Shown here: one piece after another, positions 10,824-19,163 of the stretch | Layout: each line of letters begins with the position of its first letter | Position numbering within the stretch: position 1 is the first letter of the stretch | From: Streptococcus pneumoniae | GTDB lineage: Bacteria > Bacillota > Bacilli > Lactobacillales > Streptococcaceae | Reading direction: 5' to 3' | Assembly: GCF_001096185.1 (NCBI RefSeq) | Contig: NZ_CRPU01000001.1 | Location: 434,001 to 498,000 of the forward strand | DNA: 64,000 nucleotides | Position numbers and translations under genes: made by a program | Notes under the pieces: generated by a model | What the model was told of the DNA's origin: nothing | The model's database searches: none | What the model saw: the letters and a program-made list of their open reading frames with translations, nothing else

Positions 10824-13256
10824 TTATGCAATATCAAATTTTAACTGGCCTGCTTTGACACCAATCTTAAGTGTGCTGCCTGCCTCTAATTCTCCCTTGA
10901 GAAGAAGTTCTGCTAACTTGTCTTCCACTTCTGTTTGCAGGGTTCTGCGAAGTGGGCGAGCTCCCATCTCTGGGTCATATCCTTGATTTGCCAACAATTT
11001 CAGTGCGGAAGCTTGTAATTTCAAGTCAATACCTTTTTCAGCCAAACTTGCCACTAAAGGTTTGACCATAATTTTCACTACTTCCTGCATATGGTCGCTA
11101 GACAGGCTATGGAAGACCACCTTTTCATCAATACGGTTGATGAACTCAGGTCTATAAGCTTTTTTCAGCTCTTCAAACATGCGTTTTTCCATATTCTCCT
11201 GGTCAAAACGAATATCCTTTGCCCCAAAACCAACTGTCTTGTCATCACGAAGAGCTGTCGCACCGAGGTTTGACGTCATGATGATAATGGTATTTGAAAA
11301 ATCGACCTTGCGTCCCTTGCTATCGGTCAAGACACCATCATCCAAGACCTGCAAGAGGACATTAAAGATGTCTGGATGAGCCTTTTCTACCTCGTCAAAG
11401 AGGAGAACGGAATAGGGTTTGTTGCGAACCTTCTCGGTCAACTCCCCACCTTCTTCATAACCCACATAACCCGGAGGAGCTCCATTGAGACGGCTGGCTG
11501 CGAATTTCTCCATATACTCACTCATATCAAAGCGGATAAGAGCTGATTCGTCGTCAAAAAGAACTTCTGCCAGAGCCTTAGCCAATTCGGTCTTCCCAAC
11601 ACCTGTGGGTCCTAGGAACATAAAGGAACCAATCGGGCGCTTGTGACTGCGAATCCCTGACTGGTTGCGGCGAATGGCACGGCTAATGCTTGAAACAGCT
11701 TGATCTTGACCGATGACACGTTTGTGCAGTTCAGCTTCCAAGTTTAAGTATTTCTTGGCATCAGTCTGAGTCAGTTTTTGGACTGGAATACCTGACAAGC
11801 GACTCAAGGTGGTCAAAATATCAGACTCTGTCACCAAGTCTTTATAGACAGGCACTTTCTCTTCTTTTGCAATTAGTTGAGCAGCCTGTTTCCACTTACC
11901 ATCCATCAAGGCCTTGTCAGCTGGACTCAAACCTGAATCGTCTGCTTTTACATGCTTTGCCTTATTTTGCACTGTTGCTGCTGCTTCATCTAAGAGATCG
12001 ATAGCAGAGTCTGGCAAATGGCGACTGGTCAAGTAACGATGCGCCATCTTGACAGCTGTTTCAACCGCTTCATCTGTGATTTGCACACGGTGATGTTTCT
12101 CATAAGTCGCCTTCAACCCCTGCAAAATGGTCATGCTGTCTGCAACACTTGGCTCTTCAATCGTCACTTTGGCGAAACGACGAGAAAGAGCAGCATCTTT
12201 TTCGATATGTTTTTGATATTCTTCCTGAGTGGTCGCACCAACCGTTCTCAAAGTTCCACGCGCCAAGGCTGGCTTCAAGATATTGGCCGCATCCAGAGTT
12301 GAGTCAATTCCACTACCAGAACCCATGATGGTATGGAGTTCATCGATAAAGAGGATTACTTGACCATCTTCTTCAATATCCTTGATGATATTGTTCATGC
12401 GTTCTTCAAAGTCACCACGGAAGCGTGTCCCTGCAACAACGTTCATCAAATCAAGCTCCAACACGCGCATCTTAGACATTTCCGTAGGCACATCCCCACT
12501 AGCAATACGCTGGGCAAGACCAAGCGCCAGAGCAGTTTTACCGACACCAGCATCCCCAACCAAGACCGGATTATTCTTGGTCTTCCTACTCAAGATTTGA
12601 ATCATACGCGAGATTTCCTTGTCCCGACCGATAACTGGTTCTAACTTGCCAGAACGCGCTTGCTCTGTCAAATCATGCGTATAATCCTCGAGACCACCAC
12701 TCGGAGTCTGGGGCATACCCATCATATTAGCCATAGAATTTTGCTTGTCAGCTACTGTACGATGGCGTTGGCGTAGTGCCTTGAGGTCTTCACGAGTCCA
12801 GCCTGCCCGTTCTTCTAGATTTCGACGAAGAGCAGCAATCTTAACCTGATCTTTCTTGTCTTCATAAGAAAAGCCAGCCCTCTCCAAGATACGAGTCGCC
12901 AAGGCATTGCCATCATGCAAAATCGCATAGAGGACATGCTCTGTCCCCAGCACCTTAGCATGAACCACTGACGCTACATACTCTGCTTCATCAAAAAGAA
13001 CCTGCAAACGATGAGAAAACGGCAATTCCGTAAAGGTTTCATCCTGGCTATAGTCCGTTTCAGTCAGTTCCAAAGCGACTTCTTCTAAACGGTCCATCTC
13101 ATATGGATAATCATTTAAAGTCGCCCCTGCCACACTATAACTGTGATTGGACATGGCAATCAACAAGTGCCAAGACTCTAGATAACGAGCTCCAAAATGA
13201 CCAGCAACCATGTAGGCACTTTCGATACATTCATTCAATGCTTTTGAATAGTTCAT
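10824..13256 (-). CDS. clpC: ClpC ATP-dependent unfoldase
   Basis: An 810-aa HSP100 ATPase that unfolds substrates for ClpP. It has the N-terminal Clp repeat domain (about residues 1-145), a first AAA+ module with Walker A GDAGVGKT and Walker [10 protein letters not shown], a middle region, and a second AAA+ module with Walker A GPTGVGKT and Walker [15 protein letters not shown]-terminal ClpB-D2-small domain ([12 protein letters not shown]) follows. Length and order match ClpC. It follows ctsR directly (two-base gap) and shares its promoter and CtsR repression. Confidence 0.97.
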   Translation of the reverse strand: MNYSKALNECIESAYMVAGHFGARYLESWHLLIAMSNHSYSVAGATLNDYPYEMDRLEEVALELTETDYSQDETFTELPFSHRLQVLFDEAEYVASVVHAKVLGTEHVLYAILHDGNALATRILERAGFSYEDKKDQVKIAALRRNLEERAGWTREDLKALRQRHRTVADKQNSMANMMGMPQTPSGGLEDYTHDLTEQARSGKLEPVIGRDKEISRMIQILSRKTKNNPVLVGDAGVGKTALALGLAQRIASGDVPTEMSKMRVLELDLMNVVAGTRFRGDFEERMNNIIKDIEEDGQVILFIDELHTIMGSGSGIDSTLDAANILKPALARGTLRTVGATTQEEYQKHIEKDAALSRRFAKVTIEEPSVADSMTILQGLKATYEKHHRVQITDEAVETAVKMAHRYLTSRHLPDSAIDLLDEAAATVQNKAKHVKADDSGLSPADKALMDGKWKQAAQLIAKEEKVPVYKDLVTESDILTTLSRLSGIPVQKLTQTDAKKYLNLEAELHKRVIGQDQAVSSISRAIRRNQSGIRSHKRPIGSFMFLGPTGVGKTELAKALAEVLFDDESALIRFDMSEYMEKFAASRLNGAPPGYVGYEEGGELTEKVRNKPYSVLLFDEVEKAHPDIFNVLLQVLDDGVLTDSKGRKVDFSNTIIIMTSNLGATALRDDKTVGFGAKDIRFDQENMEKRMFEELKKAYRPEFINRIDEKVVFHSLSSDHMQEVVKIMVKPLVASLAEKGIDLKLQASALKLLANQGYDPEMGARPLRRTLQTEVEDKLAELLLKGELEAGSTLKIGVKAGQLKFDIA

Positions 13257-13257
13257 C

Positions 13258-13716
13258 TTACTTCCCTTTTCTATCTACCTCTTGTATGACCTGTCGTAGC
13301 ATGTTTGCACGAACAACTGGAGCTTCTTCTCCTAGAACGCGATCCAAAGCTACTGATACTAGCAAATTCATCTCTTGCTTGGTCATCAATTCCTGCTCAA
13401 CCAAAAGCTGTAGAATATCCTCATAAATTTCTTGACTGACCCGCTCGCCAATCGAATAAAGCAGCTCTCGGAGCATTTCATGATGACTAGAAAACTCAAT
13501 CCGTCCTATACGAATATAGCCTCCGCCACCACGCTTACTTTCAACCAAGTAGCCTCTACTTTCCGTAAAGCGTGTCTTGATCACATAGTTAATCTGACTG
13601 GGAACAACCTGAAAAGTATCTGCCAACTGACTCCGTTGCAACTCCACAATACCAGATTGATCTAAAATCGCCTTGATGTAGGCCTCAATATGATCCGATG
13701 TATTTTTAAATCTCAT
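13258..13716 (-). CDS. ctsR: CtsR heat-shock repressor
   Basis: A 152-aa class III stress repressor. The winged HTH is visible with the conserved SQINYVIKTRF recognition segment and the glycine-rich wing ESKRGGGGYIRI. The C-terminal dimerization domain follows. It autoregulates the ctsR-clpC operon through the heptad operator immediately upstream. The start at 13716 follows GAGAGAGGTGG. The phage island inserts just upstream of its promoter. Confidence 0.96.
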   Translation of the reverse strand: MRFKNTSDHIEAYIKAILDQSGIVELQRSQLADTFQVVPSQINYVIKTRFTESRGYLVESKRGGGGYIRIGRIEFSSHHEMLRELLYSIGERVSQEIYEDILQLLVEQELMTKQEMNLLVSVALDRVLGEEAPVVRANMLRQVIQEVDRKGK

Positions 13717-13740
13717 TACAAACCCACCTCTCTCTTTAAA

Positions 13741-13787
13741 CCTTGACTATCTTTGACTATACTATCATTTAACACTCTATAAGTCAA
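13741..13787 (-). promoter_or_regulatory. ctsR-clpC promoter with CtsR operator
   Basis: On the minus strand, TTGACT (13782-13787), a 17-bp spacer and TAGTAT (13759-13764) form a sigma-A promoter. Directly after the -10 box lies AGTCAAA-GAT-AGTCAAG (13741-13758), the tandem heptad recognized by CtsR. The operator therefore covers the transcription start. Confidence 0.9.
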
Positions 13788-13864
13788 ATTTTTAAGGCTC
13801 AACCATTGGAAATACTGACTTTTTTAAAAAATACTTTGGCATTAATTCGCCTTAGTTTTTCTTG

Positions 13865-13889
13865 AAAGTTCCTAAAAAAGTCCACAAAA
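13865..13889. other. Left attachment site of the island
   Basis: A 25-bp sequence containing TAAAAAAGTCCACAAAA is repeated at 26008-26032 with a single mismatch (C versus T at the ninth position). The two copies bracket the island, and the right copy overlaps the integrase stop codon. The left copy lies about 80 bp upstream of the ctsR -35 box. Confidence 0.85.
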
Positions 13890-13908
13890 AAGAGCCCTAA
13901 AAAGGGCG
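13886..13908 (-). terminator. Intrinsic terminator at the island's left end
   Basis: On the minus strand GCCCT-TTTT-AGGGC is followed directly by a T-tract that runs into the att sequence. It would stop island transcription before it enters ctsR. Confidence 0.7.
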
Positions 13909-14108
13909 TAATATTGACGAGTTCAGCAGGCAAGAAACTAGCACAGTCAAACGTGCTTTTTTTATTACCTGATAATATTATAGCATATCCTCTCAAACTT
14001 ATATATAACCAGAATCCCGCAAAAGAAAAAGATAAAAGCATAGAGGATAGGGAAAAAGCTGTTCTTACTTTTATTTTATCAAATAGCAATATGAGAAGCA
14101 AGGATAAA

Positions 14109-14136
14109 AAGCCCTCAGAAATAAATCTAAGGACTT
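14109..14136 (-). terminator. Terminator after the gp10-like gene
   Basis: Minus-strand AAGTCCT pairs with AGGGCTT (one G-T pair) and is followed by TTTTA. It lies 60 bp past the stop of the last island gene. Confidence 0.6.
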
Positions 14137-14196
14137 AAATAACGATGTGTTGGTTTGCTCACTTAATTAGTCTACTTAATACTATTCAATTATAGT

Positions 14197-14541
14197 TTAC
14201 TTTGAAATGTTCTTAATCCTTTCTGTAAATTTTTGAATCGCATTCAGTTCTGCAGGTCTTAAATGAGGGTACGCCTTAGTCCTCCCCCCATTTCGTTTAA
14301 TATGTCCAAATTCAAGTAAATGAGTAAGAGAGCCGTATTTAAAACTATATACGACCCAAACTCCATTTCTCACTCTTTTCTTACGCCATCCTTTTGAATA
14401 TTTACCTGTTCTTTTAGGGCTAGTTTCCTTTAATTCTTTAACTGTTTCTTTAGCGACTTGCTCCGCAATTTTATCAACTTCTTCATTAACCTCTTCGCAA
14501 TATTCTGCTAAAATATTTGCTAATTGTGCTGCTAAATCCAT
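14197..14541 (-). CDS. HK97 gp10-like head-tail protein
   Basis: A 114-aa protein resembling the HK97-gp10 family of phage head-tail connection proteins. The family pattern is visible: an N-terminal helical part with VAKETVKELKETSPKRTGKY, a strand with VVYSFKYGSLTHLLEFGHIKRNGG, and a C-terminal HLRPAE helix. In satellites such a protein may adapt helper heads or reflect capture of a phage morphogenesis gene. It is the last gene of the leftward late segment, preceded by AAGGAG. The fold call is fairly firm; the satellite role is inferred. Confidence 0.75.
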   Translation of the reverse strand: MDLAAQLANILAEYCEEVNEEVDKIAEQVAKETVKELKETSPKRTGKYSKGWRKKRVRNGVWVVYSFKYGSLTHLLEFGHIKRNGGRTKAYPHLRPAELNAIQKFTERIKNISK

Positions 14542-14677
14542 TTTCTAAAAACTCCTTCTATTTTTTTAAAATATCAACTTTTTACCCCCTTTTTGGTTGA
14601 CAGCTTCCGACTTGGAAAAAGTTACCGCTCCCGGTACCTAAAATCAACGAAAATGCTTTACAAAGTGGGGGGGAGTG
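14542..14677. other. Non-coding segment with G-run, possible packaging site
   Basis: The 136 bp between the gp10-like and RinA-like genes contain a GCTCCCGGTACC segment (14627-14638) and a run of seven G (14667-14673). Cos regions of Gram-positive phages often combine a C/G run with short inverted repeats near morphogenesis genes. This is a resemblance only; a mere intergenic spacer is equally possible. Confidence 0.25.
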
Positions 14678-15088
14678 TCAATATCCTTTCAGTTCTATAA
14701 ATCTTTTAGCGATTACCTTTCTACGGCTATTTATATAACGGTTAGTTTTATTTAGTTTCTCTGCCACGTCTTCCCAAGTCGCACCAGCTTCTAAATATCT
14801 CATTTTAAAAATTACTAGATCACTTTCAATTAAGTTTTCCATCAAGGTATCTACAACTAGTTTGAAGCCTTCTAAATATCTTAGTGTTTGGTCTTCTTCA
14901 ATTCTAATGATTGTCGCTTCAGTAGGACTATATACTGTCTTGCCTTTCCCACCAGTACAATCTTCAGCGCTATGTTTCTTATTATGTATTAGTTCCTGTC
15001 TTCTCAAATAAATTTTATTAGCAAGCGTTCTATATCGTCCTAACTCAATATCTATCCCGTCCAGATCTCTGTTACTCAACTCGTACAT
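14678..15088 (-). CDS. RinA-like phage late transcriptional activator
   Basis: A 136-aa putative late-gene activator. The C-terminal part carries a sigma-like HTH (FKMRYLEAGATWEDVAEKLN, then RYINSRRKVIAKRF). The N-terminal part has the GGKGK...SPTEATIIRIEED pattern of the RinA/DUF722 group. RinA proteins switch on packaging genes of phages and satellites. I start at the ATG at 15088, ten bases after GGAGG; the longer in-frame start at 15133 lacks a site. It is separated from upstream island genes by a terminator-like hairpin, so it probably has its own promoter. Confidence 0.7.
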   Translation of the reverse strand: MYELSNRDLDGIDIELGRYRTLANKIYLRRQELIHNKKHSAEDCTGGKGKTVYSPTEATIIRIEEDQTLRYLEGFKLVVDTLMENLIESDLVIFKMRYLEAGATWEDVAEKLNKTNRYINSRRKVIAKRFIELKGY

Positions 15089-15470
15089 AGGCAAGTACCT
15101 CCACTTAAATTTAAAAATTTCTTTATCTTTCAATTTGTCAAATTGTAAATTCTGTCAAACTGACAAAAAGCGCTAAAAGCCTTCCAACACTCCACTTACC
15201 AGGTATCATTGTTTTAAGTTTGACAACTCTTCAGTATGACAAGTTCAAGGGAAATTTCTTTAATTTATCCCCTCAGTTTCTCATATCTTACATTCTGTGA
15301 AACTCACCCCATTCTATAACTTACTGATATACATGGCTTCCAAGCCTATACTCTGTTTTAGTTTATGCTTTCTTCATTTTGTGAAACTAATTTACTGAAC
15401 TTAAAAACAAGGCCATTTTTGATATAGCTATCAATTTCTTGATATTCAAATCAGCCTTGTTTCTAATGAA
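15089..15470. other. Leader region upstream of the RinA-like gene
   Basis: 382 bp without a gene. It contains a perfect TGTCA-AAC-TGACA inverted repeat (15153-15165) and further TTGACA/TTGTCA-like elements (around 15133 and 15217-15240). These could be regulator sites or promoter parts. At its far end is the terminator-like inverted repeat of the preceding gene (15405-15462). Confidence 0.5.
15405..15462 (-). terminator. Terminator-like inverted repeat after the coiled-coil gene
   Basis: AAACAAGGC (15405-15413) pairs perfectly with GCCTTGTTT (15454-15462). On the minus strand the stem is followed by TTTTTAAG. The 40-base loop is long for an intrinsic terminator, so a structured leader is an alternative. 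Confidence 0.5.
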
Positions 15471-16022
15471 TTACTCTTTACCTAAATACTCTTTAATCTC
15501 ACGATATTCCTTAGAAAAATTCATATGCCCACTGACATCAGGATTTAAGAACGGAAGGATGCTTGTTGGATTTACTTCTGTCCGATATACTGCAAGAGAA
15601 TGCTCCTGAGTTATTTCTCCAACTACGCCTTTATGTATTTCTTCTACATCTTTCTTTAGTGCTTGAATTTCATCGTAGGCATCTAAAATTATCCTAAGTT
15701 TCTTCTGGTAACGTTTATAGATTTTCTTTTCTTCAGCTCTTCGCTTAGTCTCTTTAAAGATATATTCAAATATCGCTGCCTTTGCCTCCCAGAAATAAGT
15801 ATCATACTCTTTCTCTAAAAGATTGATTGATTCACTCATGTTAGTAATTTTTTCTAAGGAAGTAGCATTATCCTCAAAAAAAGAATCCATATTATCAAAT
15901 GAAACCTTCTTCTCTCCAGTAATTGTTTTTCTTTTTTCTTCCAACTTTGTTCTTGCTTTTGCAATCTTATCTTTTTTATCATCAAGATTTTCTAATATTG
16001 ATAATACTTCTCTAATATCCAT
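15471..16022 (-). CDS. Island coiled-coil protein, unknown function
   Basis: A 183-aa, highly charged, Lys/Glu-rich protein with predicted long coiled coils (residues ~10-50 and ~65-140). A short C-terminal tail has NPTSILPFLNPDVSG. No enzymatic motif is visible. It lies ten bases downstream of the capsid-like gene and in the same direction. A scaffold or head-size-determination role would fit the position, but this is inference only. I do not recognise a family. Confidence 0.5.
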   Translation of the reverse strand: MDIREVLSILENLDDKKDKIAKARTKLEEKRKTITGEKKVSFDNMDSFFEDNATSLEKITNMSESINLLEKEYDTYFWEAKAAIFEYIFKETKRRAEEKKIYKRYQKKLRIILDAYDEIQALKKDVEEIHKGVVGEITQEHSLAVYRTEVNPTSILPFLNPDVSGHMNFSKEYREIKEYLGKE

Positions 16023-16032
16023 CCCCTATCTC

Positions 16033-16410
16033 CTAATTCCATTTTATAAAGAAAGCGCAATCCGTTTCAATTTTCTTCACAACGAAACGAGTATAAAGCA
16101 TTAAACTCATTCCATAAATAACGGATTCACTTACCCAACGTAAGCTATTTTTATTTCTTTCAAATAAAGTAGCGAAATTGTACAAATCCCCAACGAAAGC
16201 AACTTTATCGCCTTTTACTCCTAGTACTTCATCAGACACAACAATAACATCATCAACGTATAAGTTTTCTGAGTATCGTTCCTTCTTGTTAATTTTTAAA
16301 ATATAATTTCCATCACTAGATTTCTCTTTATCTAAAAACTTAAATAGCGACTGACTTAATACAAGAGTATTATGACGTTCAGGATTCAAATCGTTTATGG
16401 TGTCTTTCAA
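16033..16410 (-). pseudogene. Capsid-like protein, C-terminal part (out of frame)
   Basis: About 125 residues resembling the C-terminal half of HK97-fold major capsid proteins. Features are HNTLVLSQSLFKFLDKEKSSDGN, then VIVVSDEVLG, then VAFVGDLYNFATLFERN, then a final strand VVKKIETDCAFFIKW. The only in-frame start is a TTG at 16410, without a ribosome binding site, inside the upstream gene's end. The frame stays open upstream of that TTG for about eight more sensible codons (KNVSNFDE). This indicates continuity with the preceding reading frame via a one-base shift at the A-run (16430-16435). Either a frameshift mutation, slippage expression or an error in the read is possible. Confidence 0.5.
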
Positions 16411-16883
16411 TTCGTCAAAATTAGAAACATTTTTTCAGGTGCTTCTTTTAGAATTTTTCCAATTTCAATATTACGTGTTTTACGACAAAGACGGGTAATT
16501 TTGTTACTTAAGAAGTCTAATATATTATATTCTCCATCATCAACTTGTTCAGACGATAAGGGGATACGGCCTGAAAATGTCTTGTGTTCGAACTTAGTTC
16601 TAATCTGTTTTTTTCTAAGTTCTACAATTTCACTTTCTCTAAACTCTTCCAATTCAAGTTCTGATAGATGTTCATCGTCAAAACCTACAGTTTCATATGT
16701 TCCACCAGTACCCGTATGCTCAATCACATTAACAAGATCCACTAATTCTTTCCCTTCTTCAGGAACGTCATAGATACTTGTTATATCTTGTGATAATATT
16801 AAACCTGTTTTTGATTTTTCATCATCAATACTCATTCCTCTACTTCTTACATACTTTTCTACCAAACTAAATTTTTTAGCCAT
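16407..16883 (-). pseudogene. Capsid-like protein, N-terminal part
   Basis: 158 residues that look like the N-terminal half of an HK97-like capsid protein. A helical start is followed by acidic residues, then KTFSGRIPLSSEQVDDGEYNI, the typical peptide around the capsid 'IPLS.ELVDD' motif. The frame leaves family-like sequence after KEAPEK and ends a few codons later in MFLILTN. With one extra A in the run of six at 16430-16435, the frame would continue into the downstream part, giving a single protein of about 280 residues. The gene has an AAAGGAG site before 16883. The assignment rests on motif memory, not on a search. Confidence 0.5.
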
Positions 16884-16894
16884 TTTATACTCCT

Positions 16895-16987
16895 TTATCT
16901 CTTTATTGCTCCTCGTTGTTTATAATTTTTTCTAAAATTCTTAGCTCTTAGCTTTTCTTTTAGAACTCTACGAGCTTTTAAAATCAT
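16895..16987 (-). CDS. Possible tiny basic peptide
   Basis: A 30-codon frame (MILKARRVLKEK..., eleven Lys/Arg in 30) fills the gap between the 64-aa gene and the capsid-like gene. It overlaps the end of the former. No clear ribosome binding site is present, though coupling is possible. Composition suggests nucleic-acid binding, but it may be chance. Confidence 0.25.
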   Translation of the reverse strand: MILKARRVLKEKLRAKNFRKNYKQRGAIKR

Positions 16988-17162
16988 TTTTTCTAACTGT
17001 TGATTTTTTGTTTTCGTCAGCATATTTTTCTAGTATTTCATGGTTCCCACTTTCTAAACTGCTATCTTCATTTTTACATTTTGAAAATATTTTCTGTCTT
17101 TTTTCCGGATCAATAGAAAACTTACTAGCTACCACATACCCTAATGAAGTATCTACCGTCAT
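16968..17162 (-). CDS. Hypothetical island protein
   Basis: A 64-aa polar protein (MTVDTSLGYVVASKFSIDPE...), preceded by AAGGAGGTGAAG, which makes the ATG at 17162 a much better start than an upstream in-frame codon at 17186. It follows a strong terminator and precedes the capsid-like gene, so it opens the late segment. No family recognised. Confidence 0.5.
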   Translation of the reverse strand: MTVDTSLGYVVASKFSIDPEKRQKIFSKCKNEDSSLESGNHEILEKYADENKKSTVRKNDFKSS

Positions 17163-17187
17163 CTTCTTCACCTCCTTTCTTCTCAAG

Positions 17188-17231
17188 CAAAAAAGGGCAT
17201 ACCACTAGCATCATATGCTTACGGTATGCCC
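17188..17231 (-). terminator. Terminator after the replication genes
   Basis: GGGCATACC (17195-17203) pairs with GGTATGCCC (17223-17231). On the minus strand the stem is followed by a T-tract. It separates the early replication module from the late segment. Confidence 0.8.
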
Positions 17232-17251
17232 CTGAGTTGTTCTCAATAGAC

Positions 17252-17407
17252 TTATTTTTTAGTTTCTTTTTTGACTAGATGAGTAAATTTTCCATCTGAG
17301 TAGACTAAAGTTATCTCTCCAAATCTTGGAACTTTTTCTATCTCTATTAGACCACATTTTTCGTAGACAATAAAGCCTTTTTCTGTTGAAAATTTCATTT
17401 CATCCAT
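17252..17407 (-). CDS. XtrA/YqaO-like small phage protein
   Basis: A 51-aa protein (MDEMKFSTEKGFIVYEKCGL...) with a GLIEIEKVPRFGEITLVYSDGK core. This resembles the XtrA/YqaO (DUF3954) group of small phage proteins that follow DnaC-like loaders. The pattern is a variable start, V-x-x-PxFGE-x-x-x-x-x-x-G, and a Lys-rich tail. Its start lies five bases downstream of the loader gene's stop, with AAAGG before the ATG. Function unknown. Confidence 0.6.
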   Translation of the reverse strand: MDEMKFSTEKGFIVYEKCGLIEIEKVPRFGEITLVYSDGKFTHLVKKETKK

Positions 17408-17412
17408 ATCTA

Positions 17413-18258
17413 TTAACCTTTCTCTCCTCTCACTGTGTTAATCGTATATCGCTTATCTTTGATTGTGAAAGCCTTAAAAGTGTTCCCCTCTAAACCTTTC
17501 AAAATTCTACTTGAGTTTCTAGCATTATAAACAGTTCGCAGTTCACTACTATCTAGGTTCGTGTTGAAAATCGTAGTTTCTCGATTATTGATAATATCAA
17601 ACAAGAAATCCTGTTCCCAATCGCTCTTAGGAGTGATTGTTCCATTTTTTGCCCCCAGGTCATCTATGATTAGAAAATCAACATCAACTAGCTTTTTAAC
17701 TGCCTCATACTCTGTTAAGTTTGCATTTCTTCCATAAGCCCATCCTTCTTTTATCTGCTTGATAATCTCGGTTAAACTGACAAATAAGACACTCTTAGGA
17801 TCGTTCTTCTCTCTGAAACTCTCATTGATTTCTTTGGCCAGGGCAAGCGATAAATGACTTTTTCCTATTCCTGTGCTACCGCTGATTAAAGTATTTCCCG
17901 TCATACCTGCAAGGTATTTCTGGGCTTGACCCTTTACAAACTCTAACATCTGACCTTCCTCTGTAGTCTTAACAAAGAAATTATCAAATGTCGCTCCCTT
18001 TAACTCTTTAGGAATTGTACTATCACGCATTAATACATCATAAGTTTTAAAATATGTTTGTCTATCATCAAACCGCTGTAATAGGTCTTTCTCTTTTTGT
18101 TTAATATCCCCCTTCACACACTCCGGGCAAAATGGTTGTATTTTTCTTTCTGAACCCCCTACTACAGGTATAGAAATTTCCCAGTAATTTACCTGATGAA
18201 TATCACAAACTTTATCTGATATTTTTCTGTTATTAAATTCTTTAAATTGTTCCTTCAT
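17413..18258 (-). CDS. DnaC/DnaI-like helicase loader ATPase
   Basis: A 281-aa AAA+ ATPase that likely loads the host DnaB helicase on the island origin. The N-terminal region carries a putative zinc-binding set (CDIHQ and FCPEC). The ATPase core shows Walker A GSTGIGKS, Walker B FLIIDDLG and a sensor-2 arginine region (NSSRIL). It is adjacent to the replisome organizer, a standard phage replication pair. The start follows AGGAGTTGCAAGG. Confidence 0.85.
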   Translation of the reverse strand: MKEQFKEFNNRKISDKVCDIHQVNYWEISIPVVGGSERKIQPFCPECVKGDIKQKEKDLLQRFDDRQTYFKTYDVLMRDSTIPKELKGATFDNFFVKTTEEGQMLEFVKGQAQKYLAGMTGNTLISGSTGIGKSHLSLALAKEINESFREKNDPKSVLFVSLTEIIKQIKEGWAYGRNANLTEYEAVKKLVDVDFLIIDDLGAKNGTITPKSDWEQDFLFDIINNRETTIFNTNLDSSELRTVYNARNSSRILKGLEGNTFKAFTIKDKRYTINTVRGEKG

Positions 18259-18269
18259 CCTTGCAACTC

Positions 18270-19163
18270 CTAAAATGGTAGGTCTGGGAAGTTATCTCTA
18301 GACTCCCCTTTTATGGTTTTAGGCTTTTGATTCAAATAACCGTCAAACTTAGATCCGAAAAGTGTTTCAGGTCTCAGATATTTAGAAAATTCAGGACTAT
18401 CCTTCCATTCTGCCGTTTTAATATCTATCACCTGTTTAAAATCTTCAAGTGTATAGCCTTCTTTGAATCGTGCTAGCAAAAGCCTTTTAGTCTTATCAAC
18501 AAACTTATACCGCTTATTAGCTACTTGATTCAGATAAGCAATAGGAATCCAAAGTTCTTTATGTTTTGTTTTCTCTAAATCTTTTATAGCTGTTTCTTCA
18601 AGCCCAGTAGGAAAAGTGAAAGATGAGCTTTGCTCATTAGGCGAGGTTCCCTCGACTATATATTCTTTATTTATATCTAACTTTAAATCTTGCTCTAACT
18701 CTTTCTCTTTATCTATCTCTTTCTCTGTCTTACATGTAGATAACGTTGTAAAATTATTAGATAACAATGTAAGATTATTTTCTTTCTCTTGTTGCTCTTT
18801 GCGGTAGCTTCTCATATATGCAGCGTGGTTTGTTTCTTGTTGTACCAAAGCTTTTGCTTGTGTTAACTCGGCATTTTTATCTTCATCAATCTGAATCAGG
18901 CCACATTGCGTAAAATAAGCTATAGTCATAGATATATCATCTTCAGAAACATCTAATTTCAAGGCCAGTTCTTCTTTTAAGGTTTCAAAGTACCCTTCGT
19001 AATACAGAATACAATCACTTTCAAGACTTTCTAACATCATACGCATATAGATCACTATCATGGTATAGCCACCAGGCATACTTTTTAGTCGCTTAATAAA
19101 TAGGTTGTCAAAAAATTTCTTATCAATTTTCAACCAAAAATATACTTTAGTCTTTGCCATCAT
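18270..19163 (-). CDS. Phage replisome organizer (DnaD-like)
   Basis: A 297-aa initiator-like protein. Its N-terminal winged-helix domain begins KVYFWLKIDKKFFDNLFIKRL, the phage replisome organizer N-terminal pattern. A low-complexity linker (residues ~125-190) follows. The C-terminal domain, with TLEDFKQVIDIKTAEW, resembles DnaD/DnaB_2. It probably binds the island origin and recruits the loader encoded just downstream. It overlaps the upstream 160-aa gene by 17 bp. M2 at 19160 is an alternative start. Confidence 0.85.
   Translation of the reverse strand: MMAKTKVYFWLKIDKKFFDNLFIKRLKSMPGGYTMIVIYMRMMLESLESDCILYYEGYFETLKEELALKLDVSEDDISMTIAYFTQCGLIQIDEDKNAELTQAKALVQQETNHAAYMRSYRKEQQEKENNLTLLSNNFTTLSTCKTEKEIDKEKELEQDLKLDINKEYIVEGTSPNEQSSSFTFPTGLEETAIKDLEKTKHKELWIPIAYLNQVANKRYKFVDKTKRLLLARFKEGYTLEDFKQVIDIKTAEWKDSPEFSKYLRPETLFGSKFDGYLNQKPKTIKGESRDNFPDLPF

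Noticed and set aside
13799-14138. Two frames across the left island end (100 codons minus, 74 codons plus)
   Set aside because: They overlap each other, the att site and a terminator. No ribosome binding site and no family resemblance.
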